From positions 111,122,559 to 111,186,558 of the forward strand of contig CM071571.1 of NCBI GenBank assembly GCA_036426205.1: a stretch of 64,000 bases of DNA, read 5' to 3'. Source of the DNA: Ascaphus truei (taxonomy: Eukaryota > Chordata > Amphibia > Anura > Ascaphidae). Both the position numbers and the translations under genes were made by a program. Numbering within the stretch: position 1 is the stretch's first letter; every line of letters starts with the position of its first letter. Positions 56,507 through 64,000 of this stretch are shown piece by piece. The notes below the pieces were generated by a model. It was given only the letters and a program-made list of their open reading frames with translations. It searched no databases and was not told the DNA's origin.

Positions 56507-57640
56507 TTTTTCTTTTTTATAGCTGAAATATCTCTGCAATTTTCGCGGTATATATATGTAAACAGTTAATTAAGTAATAATCCCCCCCCCATCCCCCCCC
56601 CCCCAATTCAATTGAATCTGCTCAGAAAATCTCAGTCAGCTCGGGAGGAGGAAGAGTCAAACCTTGGCTGATACTTTTTGACCAATCCCCTGCCATGTCT
56701 CAGAGCTTTTACTTAATTCAAACCAATCCCCTGCCCTGTCTCAGCTGTTCTGAAAGCTGATTGGCTGGAAATAAACAGATTGAAAACTGCATTTTGCAAG
56801 CTGCTGAAATTCAGGGCATTACTGTGGATAATGCCCGGAATTTTAACCAATCAGAGAGCAGGGTTTTCAATAATGCCCTGAATTTTACTGCTTTAGTCTA
56901 TAATATATCTTTAATAATGTACTGCAACTTTGTACACTATAACATGGTATTTGACGGAATATGAACCCATCAAAATTAAGCCAGGCGAGCAAACCACTTT
57001 CTGCTACACAAGAACACAAAAGGAAAGTTTACTTTGTAATACCATTCAAGTGGAGATGAGGTAAAATACACAGGAACTTCTGCAGCTAATTGCCTACAGT
57101 AGGGTACATTTCTTAAATTGTTCAAAGAAAATGTAACACATTTTAAATCATGTGTGCAATTATTTAATTTAATTATTTTTAATGCAATTGCTTTGATAAT
57201 ACCACTTTCATATTTATTTAAACTACATCTTGTTCCTAAAATTATTGTAGAACAACAAGAGACAAAATAATTAGTATAAAATTCAGCTCCTAATTCTAAA
57301 CATGAAAGGCATTGGGTTGCAGGCAACGTAATGTATAATGTAATGTTAATGTATAGTTTACATTTAGAATTGGCATTATGCCGTTATTATAAAGTCTGAA
57401 TGTATTTCTTGGTAATTTGTGCTTGTAATTTACTTTCCATTGATCACAAATGCACAATTTTTAAACCCTTTTTTTATAACAATAATTATACAAATGTAGG
57501 TTTTGAAACACTAAAACCATAATATTTCATTTAAGTTTAAGTTTTACATCTCATTTACGATTTACTTTGAGTGCCACAAATGAATAGCGGCTATTTATAT
57601 AATAAAGTACTATAAATTGCTATCATGGATTAGGACAGTG
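56507..57640. other. Stretch without supported gene
   Basis: C runs at 56582-56603, then a CCAATCCCCTGCC text seen twice (56675 and 56724) and AT-rich DNA. Nothing recognised. Confidence 0.4.
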
Positions 57641-57870
57641 TTTTTCAACTCGGGTTCCTTTGAACCCTTGGGTTCCCTGGCCATCCCTAAAATGGTTTTC
57701 TTCAATTTTCAGGTCATTTGAAAATTGAACCAAATACAGAAGAATTTCTAATGCATCTGATCTCAGACACGTTATTACAGAGGGTTGGGGTTCCGGAGAA
57801 TTTCACAATCTAATTATAGGGTTCCTTAACAAAAAAACAAAAAACTTGATTAGAACATTGTTGCTATGTA
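57638..57870 (+). mobile_element. hAT-like element fragment (probable)
   Basis: Starts CAGTGTTTTTCAACTCGGG, like hAT elements whose ends begin CAGTG-TTCTCAAC. It ends near TTGATTAGAACATTG, a weak inverse. Target duplication not seen. Confidence 0.35.
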
Positions 57871-58193
57871 AAGAAAATACATCATAAGTTCCATAGGGGT
57901 CAAAGGAAAGGGGGAGGGAAGTCATGCATAAAAATGACAAAGCAAATATAGTGAAGATTTGCTTTTATAGGCACTTACATAGGCAACTTTGAGACAGGCA
58001 TTCACCCCACCATGGGTCACAGAACTGGAAATAGGCAGCAGCAATTTCTATCAGACCTTGATCCTGCTAAACGGCCGCTAAGCAGCAGATGAATTCGCAG
58101 GGAAAATCAGGAACAAAATCTCAGCTGCAGTCCACCAGTAGCAAACAAATGCCTTCCCAAGGTTAATATGTTCAGCAAAACTCTGCCCTACGT

Positions 58194-58220
58194 GTTTCGA
58201 TCATGTATGAGCTTCCTCAG
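58194..58220 (-). ncRNA. Hammerhead-like core
   Basis: On the minus strand: CTGAGGA, A, GCTCAT-AC-ATGATC, GAAAC. Core strands intact; stem II has one mismatch. Confidence 0.45.
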
Positions 58221-58264
58221 GCAACAAAAAAGACAAGTGCAACTTTGTTACGCACCATGATACT

Positions 58265-58505
58265 TCTGAGTAGAGCAACTATTGCCCTCGTTGCTCTAAA
58301 AACCACTCCTGATGTCAGTCACTGATGCTAGTGGAGTACATTTTCCCCAGATCCCCTTGATAGATTGAGACAAATGGATTCAGCATGATGCTGTTAGCAT
58401 CATCTTAATGTTATTCCCATTTATAACTCCTGAAACATATCCCTTGCATTGGTAATCCAGCAAATGACAAAAGCAAACTGACATAAGTATAAAATGCCAG
58501 ATTTA
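58265..58505 (+). repeat. Interspersed repeat, copy 2
   Basis: Same family and orientation as 48530-48770. It lies just after a hammerhead-like motif at 58194. Confidence 0.7.
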
Positions 58506-59400
58506 CATGTGAGTAAATGAAACTAGGAAATCAGTAGATAACTTGAAGTAATCCCATTATTGGGAATGGTAACAACATCTAGAAGCATTCCATTTGAAGC
58601 TGTAACTAAAGCTCACTAATATAATTAGCCTTTTTAGCATTGTAATTACATATTCACTGTAATATTTAGATCTTTGTAACCAGTCATATCTATAAATAGT
58701 ACTTCCCAAGACATCATGTGACTATGTTTATTATTATGACATTGGGTTCTGGTGTGTTTGATAGTTTTGCTTGGTGGCCAAACCAGACAATAATGCTGCT
58801 ATAAAAGCTGGTTAAGAATTGTGGTTAAACAATAATGCATGAAAATAAAGAAATATGACACACAATATAAACATTTAAGAGATATTGTTTCAGTTTAAAA
58901 TATAGAACAGAAGACCTTTTCCACAAATCAGAGATCGGGAAACACCCTTTGTTGCAACTGTGCTTCGATGTATTACTAATAAACTCTTAGGATAAATACA
59001 TTTTGAACATTCACAGAGAGCATGTAATTTTCAAAGCGGGTTTTTTATTTTACACGTCATAACTGTATAATTTGATTGTTTAAAATACATATTAATGCTT
59101 TAAATAACTTTCAAGAGATCAATATTATACTGTAAGTTATCCCCTAAAATCTTTACTAACTTTCCATGTCAGTTTGCAAGGAGTTTAAATAAAGTATTGC
59201 TAAATGTCAGCCCAGGAGAACGAACAAAAATACTTCTCCCTTAAATCAACAGTGTCATATACAGTAGAGATCAGATATCATCCAAACCTTGGAATTATTA
59301 TTGAAAAATGCACTTCAAAATTGACAGGTCCCTAAAATGAAAATCAGAGAGCCACTATACAACTGAAGAGTTGTTGGACTAGTTTCCTAGTATCATGTAG
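58506..59400. other. AT-rich stretch without supported feature
   Basis: No ORF, repeat or exon-like segment recognised. Confidence 0.4.
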
Positions 59401-59612
59401 GTAGAACAGATATTCACCCGGCGCTCCCGTGACAGTTTAAACCCAGTGGTGGACGTACTAGTTACCATAAGGAATATGGATAAAATATCAATAACATATG
59501 GCAATAAATACAATACAAGTAAAAAAAGATACAACAACCAGTACAATGCTGCTCAACCTTCAATGGACCTTCCTTCGTGGTCCTCAATAGAAGTTTTAGG
59601 GCAAGATTTCCG
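59401..59612. repeat. Left inverted arm of a Penelope-like element
   Basis: Inverse of 63491-63711: AACAGATATTCACCCGGC, CCCAGTGGTGGACGTACTAG, CAACAACCAGTACAATGCTG. Confidence 0.75.
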
Positions 59613-59921
59613 GGAGCGCAGATAACCGGTAGGTACATAAAATAGAATAAAAGACAAGAACACAATGTGGTGCAATGCTGTCTGTTTTCTTCAGCATATG
59701 GAAAAATGCCATACAGATATGCACTCACATATATAAAAATACGCCAGGCCCGTGACCCAAGGGGGAATCTCGCACACTGGATCTCACTGGGAACTGGGCT
59801 CCAAGGTGTTAAATCCAACACTTGGCCCACGTATATCCAAACCGTGTGAAACAAAGGCAAATGGACACAATGGTATAGAAAGTCACTGATATATTAAAAA
59901 TAAGCACAATAGGGGGCTTCC

Positions 59922-59933
59922 GGTGACGTCACC
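59922..59933. promoter_or_regulatory. Palindromic CRE-like site at the insertion's 5' end
   Basis: GGTGACGTCACC, a perfect 12-bp palindrome containing TGACGTCA (CREB/ATF type), followed by ACATGGC. This is expected near the start of an internal promoter of a full-length LINE. Confidence 0.5.
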
Positions 59934-60248
59934 AGACATGGCTGCGTCCTAGAAGAGCTCCGTGGACCCCTATGTATAATTATATAAACAAGCACCTTTT
60001 CCCCAACTATCACGCTACCAACCCCGGTACCTCGTAGAGCCCCAGAGAGACTGGTCTCGGCGAGCCGAAGATCAGCACTGGGAGACCACCCTGCGAGGCG
60101 CGGGCCCACCGGAGCAAAGGAGCAGCGAGGCACCGTCTGTCCCGTGTGATAGGAAGCCGGAGAGTCGGCGGTGAACAGGGACGGAGCTCCCCCTACCCTC
60201 GGAACGGTAGGAACACCCGCTGCAACCTCCTGCGGCCGCGAGGAGAGG

Positions 60249-60455
60249 CACATAAATAAATAAATAAATACCGTGCCGGAGGCGAGGGAGAGAGCGCGCG
60301 CGGAGCATTTGAGCTGCGGGTCCCCGGCATATAAATAAATAAATAAATACCGTGCCGGAGGTGAGGGAGAGAGAGCGCGAGCGGAGCATGTGTGCCGCGG
60401 GTCCCCGGCAGCATAAATAAATAAATAAACACCGGACCGGGGTGTGGGAGAGGGG
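60249..60455 (+). repeat. About 80-bp tandem monomers in the 5' region
   Basis: Two full units (60249-60327, 60328-60408) and one partial unit. Each is (TAAA)n followed by TACCGTGCCGGAGG and GGGTCCCCGG. Monomeric 5' repeats are known from some L1 promoters. Confidence 0.8.
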
Positions 60456-60719
60456 GGGTGCCGAGAGGGGGTAAGCCCTGGTGGTGTGGCAGAGAGAGAA
60501 CAGCGGCCATCTTGAGGGGGCCCCACACGAAGTCACCAGCATCACACAAGAAGTGCTAACAGCAGAGTATCCCTAATACTGCTAGAGGCACAGAGTACCA
60601 CATCACTTCAGCTGCCCAGACACTACAGAATAAATAAATAAATAACTCTGCCTCATTCCCCCACAACGTCCTTGCGTCTCACCCCCCCCCCCCCCCTGGA
60701 TCACCTGCAATTTTTTTAA

Positions 60720-61600
60720 TGACATGTTTACTGCATCCATAAATCTGCGATACTTAATGAGGAATTTTGGAAAGTTAGCAAAGGTGCTGGACAGTTGAAT
60801 TATTTTATTATTTTTCTGACATTCCCCTAAAAACAATAGTTTAGTATTAAGATCAGTTTGAATTATTGCAAACGTCATTGTAGATAAGATTCATTAGGCC
60901 CAGTCATTATCAATCAGGTTTTGCCTTTCGGAAGGGAAAGTACTTCCTCTCCCCCCCACCCCCCAATGCATTCCTAATCTACTCCTATATCATTAAATTA
61001 AACTTTTCCTATCAAGCTATCAAACTGCCTTTGACTTAAGGCTACTTCTTTTTGGATCCCTACCATGTTGAAGGCAGCCCAGCAACAAACACTACTGTTG
61101 CAACATGTACAGTACCTACAGCACCGTAGCAATCTGGGAAGCTGCAGTATAATTTATCTGTGTATTGGCTGCATTTGGACACACATGATCTTCCACATGC
61201 TGTTAAAGCAGCGATTAATGTTCTAAACACATCCCTTGACAATGCACACGCTACAAACTGAGCAATGTTGAGAATGACTGCACAGTGAAACATTATTGAT
61301 ACTTTCCAATACATAAAGTACAGTATTTGGAGCTGACTCCCGCTGTCAACTTCTAATTCCTTCTTAAGCTATTCAGACTCCAGATATCAACAAAAGACTC
61401 TCCATTTGGTTGTTAGGAGGTAGCAGGCATCATACACAAACAGAATGCTAAAGCTGTCAAGATTATGTGTGCTGGAGTTATATTTTCTCTACGGAAAAGA
61501 AATGTTTTGGTCTGGACATGTGTAGCGAGTCGGTGTAATTATACATTGCAGCATGCTCACTTTCTAGATAAAGACGTTTGTCTCGGGAAACATGGTAGAC
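60720..61600. other. Interior of the poly(A) insertion, no gene recognised
   Basis: AT-rich text with no LINE protein similarity in either strand. Confidence 0.4.
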
Positions 61601-61873
61601 CAAGGGTAGCCATCTCCAGTCCTCAAGAGATACCAACAGGTCAGGTATTCAGGACACCCCTGCTTCAGCACAGGTGGCTCAATCGGCCCCTGCTTCAGCA
61701 CAGGGGGTTCAATCAGTCCCTGCTTTAGCACCAGTGGCTCAATCAGAGGCTCAGTCTTTGACTCAGTCTTTGTCTTTGACTGAACCTCTGATCGAGCCAC
61801 ATGTACTGAAGCAGGGATATCCTGAAAACCTGACCTGTTATTGGCCCTTGAGGACTGGAGTTAACTACCTCTG
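61601..61873. mobile_element. hAT-type foldback MITE, 273 bp
   Basis: Begins CAAGGGTAGCCATCTCCAGT and ends ACTGGAGTTAACTACCTCTG in inverse orientation. Interior halves mirror each other (CCTGCTTCAGCACAGGTGG; CAGGTCAGG…CCTGACCTG). The flanking 8-mers TGGTAGAC and TGGTGTAC agree at 6 of 8 positions, an 8-bp duplication as for hAT elements. GGTTCAATCAG-type units are amplified in the left half. Confidence 0.75.
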
Positions 61874-63033
61874 TGGTGTACAATGTTAGAGCCAGCAGAG
61901 TGATAATGTAACGCCGGGAGAGAACACCCGGAAAAGAGAATCTTTGGGGCTAAGAGCTAGCAATCTAAGAGGGGTGTAAAGAAACATTCATCGTTTCAGG
62001 TTTATTACAGGTTTCAGTGCATATCAAAACAGGTAAGGGTGTTATAGGGTGTTCCTTTTACTAGCTGCTCTTCTCATCCTTAACCTAATTTTGCCTTCCC
62101 AGCAAAAGCCTGCTGGTATTATTGATGCATATTTCAAACGTGCCTGAGCAGGGGACCTGAGACATTTCACTTTGCACATACTGCCCCAGGCCATAGATTC
62201 GCCTCCTTACTTCGACAGCACGTTTTTTTTTCTCTTCTTCTCTCTCCTAAAGAATGTACAGGCGCTCACCTCAAGCTATTTATACGGAGAGCTTAGGAAA
62301 GGAAAAAAAGGAACACTGTTGGACATGATGTGTATGGGGTCTGTGTATCAAGCAGACAAGATTATCACCATGCAAGTGTGTCGGTAATTTACTATGCTGT
62401 CCATTAACACCTGCATCAGATGTAAGAACCTTTTTTTTAACTCTGTATGTTAGATATACTTTACACAAGTGTTTTACAGTAGAAGCACAGATTTGCTCCT
62501 AGTTTGATTGAAGTATAAGAAGTGGCGAAAACTGAAGGCAAAATGCTAATATTATACATATCATTATCATATGTGCTTCAAGCAACTCTTTATCATTAGA
62601 GCCTGGTGTTATTATACATATAGTAGCAGCTCCTAGAGTGGACATAGTTACTAACAATGTCGCTTCCCTGTACAAGCAGAAATACAAACAGAATTGAATG
62701 CACTTTCATATATTGATATATATTTCTACTTACTGTTTTATCAACAAAACAATGAGCCTGAAACATGATTTTAAAAAACCCACGTTAGTTGGGTGTAACT
62801 CTTCCACAGAAGGTAATAAACGTATTAAGAATAGTGGAGAAGTACCAACCAAAAGACTTAAAGCAAAGTAAAAAAAACAAATGTTCCACCGACACATGAA
62901 GTAAACATACAATACACGTCAAATAATATTTTGGAGGCTTCCTAAAAGTGGCAAAAAAACTAAATTGTTGTTCCTAATAGTGTCAGCCTCTGAGAACGGC
63001 TCAATATTTCTGAACAATCACTCAAACGAAATA
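61874..63033. other. Interior of the poly(A) insertion, no gene recognised
   Basis: A pyrimidine tract ending TCCTAAAG at 62252, followed by about 45 open codons (YLYGELRKGKKGTLLDMM) and a GGTAAT at 62384, is exon-like but not recognised. Otherwise AT-rich. Confidence 0.3.
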
Positions 63034-63247
63034 CAGCTCAACCCCGTTATAACGCGATCCGTTACAACGCGAATCCGCTTATAACGCGATGCAAGCTTGG
63101 CTCCCAATTTTCGTATGTATGAATACTTTACAACACGATTATTGGCATACAATTGCATACAATTGTACATTATTTCTAACGCGATCTACTTATAACGCAA
63201 TGTGATTCTTTGGACCCCAAGCACAGCGCTATAAGGGGGTTGAGCTG
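63034..63247. mobile_element. Tc1/mariner-type MITE, 214 bp
   Basis: Ends CAGCTCAACCCCGTTATAAC and AGGGGGTTGAGCTG, flanked by TA (63032-63033, 63248-63249). Interior repeats the ACAACGCG / TATAACGCG text. Shortest and most complete member of the family seen at 23102, 38675 and 55029. Confidence 0.8.
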
Positions 63248-63344
63248 TAATTTTCTCAAATAGGTACCATTTTCTAATGAACCCGTAACAAACGTGATAT
63301 GTGTTCTATAGCATGTCTTGTTACATTGTGTCTAGTGAAAAGCT

Positions 63345-63350
63345 ATTAAA
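63345..63350 (+). promoter_or_regulatory. ATTAAA polyadenylation signal before the A tail
   Basis: ATTAAA, the commonest AATAAA variant, 19 bp upstream of a run of about 29 A. Indicates normal mRNA 3' processing before insertion. Confidence 0.6.
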
Positions 63351-63363
63351 CATACTGTGTTTG

Positions 63364-63399
<36 letters not shown>

Positions 63400-63490
63400 A
63401 GCACAATAACAGAAGGCTACTCGCATAGTAGCCCTCTGTGAGGGAATTTGTACGGTACACAGCTTGGGGTTAATCTGACAATAGAGGTGG

Positions 63491-63711
63491 GGATCTACGC
63501 TCCCTGAAATCTTCCCTAAAACTACTATTGAGGACCACAAAGCAAGGTTCAGTGAATGTTGAGCAGCATTGTACTGGTTGTTGTATCTTTTTTACTCTTA
63601 TAGTATTTATTGCAATCTGTTATTGATATTTTAGCCATATTCCTTATGGTAACTAGTACGTCCACCACTGGGTTTACACTGTCACAGGAGTGCCGGGTGA
63701 ATATCTGTTCT
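63491..63711. repeat. Right inverted arm of a Penelope-like element
   Basis: Inverse of 59401-59612, directly upstream of the ORF-like text at 63750. Confidence 0.75.
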
Positions 63712-63749
63712 ATCTATACGCTTTTTCCTATCACCATTGGCGGTACGTG

Positions 63750-64000
63750 TGTGTAACATAGAGTTGAGGATGGAGGCAGTACTGTACAAGAGAGTGGATC
63801 CCAAAGTGTTTTTACCAAAAGGCTTATTAGAAGCAGGGATATCAATGATCTGCTGTCGAAAACTGAGAAACCTAAGTTAGAGGAGGAGGATATCCTTCTA
63901 GGCGAATTTCACAAATTAGAAAAACTGTTGGTCAAAGAGACAAAAAATGGTGGGATATAATTTTCCGAGAAAAATACCTACTGTAGCTGTGGGGAGACTC
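63750..64000 (+). pseudogene. Possible N-terminal part of a Penelope-like ORF (runs off window)
   Basis: Downstream of the right inverted arm the plus strand gives NDLLSKTEKPKLEEEDILLG and then EFHKLEKLLVKE. After a one-base shift it reads WWDIIFREKYL, then a stop. An acidic/lysine-rich start followed by a W-W-D or related stretch is plausible for Penelope-like ORFs, and the position after a pseudo-LTR arm is right. No reverse transcriptase block lies within the window, so this is an inference from context. Confidence 0.35.

Larger units (their letters stand above)
59912..63392 (+). mobile_element. 3.48-kb poly(A)-tailed insertion with L1-like 5' end and 13-16-bp target duplication
   Basis: AATAAGCACAATA flanks both ends (59899-59911 and 63396-63408; up to 16 bp if the A run is counted). 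The right end is a long A run preceded 19 bp earlier by ATTAAA. The target begins TT|AAAA, as an L1 endonuclease prefers. The left end (GGGGGCTTCCGGTGACGTCACC) is GC-rich and promoter-like. The interior (60720-63360) encodes no LINE proteins and carries a hAT-type and a mariner-type MITE. So it looks like a polyadenylated non-coding transcript inserted by L1 machinery. Confidence 0.7.

Noticed and set aside
62250..62386. Exon-like segment reading YLYGELRKGKKG
   Set aside because: Acceptor-like tract and GGTAAT donor exist, but the protein is unrecognised and the segment lies inside a probable retrotransposed insertion.
31407..64000. Downstream METTL25 exons (the CGRNARMSAC block and after)
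   Set aside because: No matching text seen on the plus strand; these exons probably lie beyond the window.

Overview
The window looks like intronic and intergenic DNA from a large, repeat-rich vertebrate genome, most likely an anuran amphibian. The animal call rests on two clear exons of METTL25, a predicted SAM-dependent methyltransferase. They lie on the + strand at 28510-29037 and 31262-31406, with good splice sites and a coding phase that joins. The amphibian call rests on the repeat mixture: DIRS, Penelope-like, L1/Tx1, CR1, RTE and L2/Rex-like LINEs, TTAA-flanked T2-type MITEs, TTA-flanked Harbinger-type MITEs, and Tc1/mariner- and hAT-type MITEs. No rRNA, tRNA, CRISPR array or prokaryotic operon is visible. 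The two exons are internal ones, so much of the window is probably METTL25 intron; no 5' or 3' terminal exon could be found.

Layout. 1-4131: a minus-strand non-autonomous LTR element (A) whose second LTR runs off the window. 4136-9154: a plus-strand LTR element (B) with two 710-bp LTRs and decayed ORFs, placed head-to-head with A. 9490-10510: a GC-rich block with a 65-base G run. 10851-12073: an inverted-repeat element. 12837-16760: Harbinger-type MITEs and a palindrome with a hammerhead-like core. 18290-20860: a decayed RTE LINE interrupted by a foldback MITE. 21975-22880: two adjacent large palindromes. 23102-28100: a mariner-type end, an old LINE-tail fragment, and a CR1 LINE (24922-27576) with a perfect 9-bp target duplication, all inside a pair of inverted arms. 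28510-31406: METTL25 exons with a solo LTR in the intron. 32536-35722: a Penelope-like element with a GIY-YIG endonuclease, a 15-bp target duplication and inverted arms.

36985-38660: LINE tail, two T2-type MITEs sharing one TTAA, and a Penelope-like fragment. 38675-46012: a nested stack in which a mariner-type element holds an L1/Tx1 LINE, which in turn holds a MITE and an L2/Rex-like LINE in opposite orientation. 48870-54975: a DIRS element with inverted terminal repeats, interrupted twice. 55029-56504: a mariner-type element swollen by three tandem arrays. 59401-64000: Penelope-like inverted arms split by a 3.48-kb poly(A)-tailed insertion with an L1-like 5' region, followed by what may be the start of a Penelope-like ORF at the window end.

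The most interesting thread is a family of short motifs (CUGANGA, hairpin, GAAA) resembling the hammerhead ribozyme core. They occur at least eight times, mostly at the centre or edge of inverted repeats, and one lies in the element that carries a Penelope-type endonuclease. All boundaries and family names come from reading the sequence by eye; none was checked by database search.
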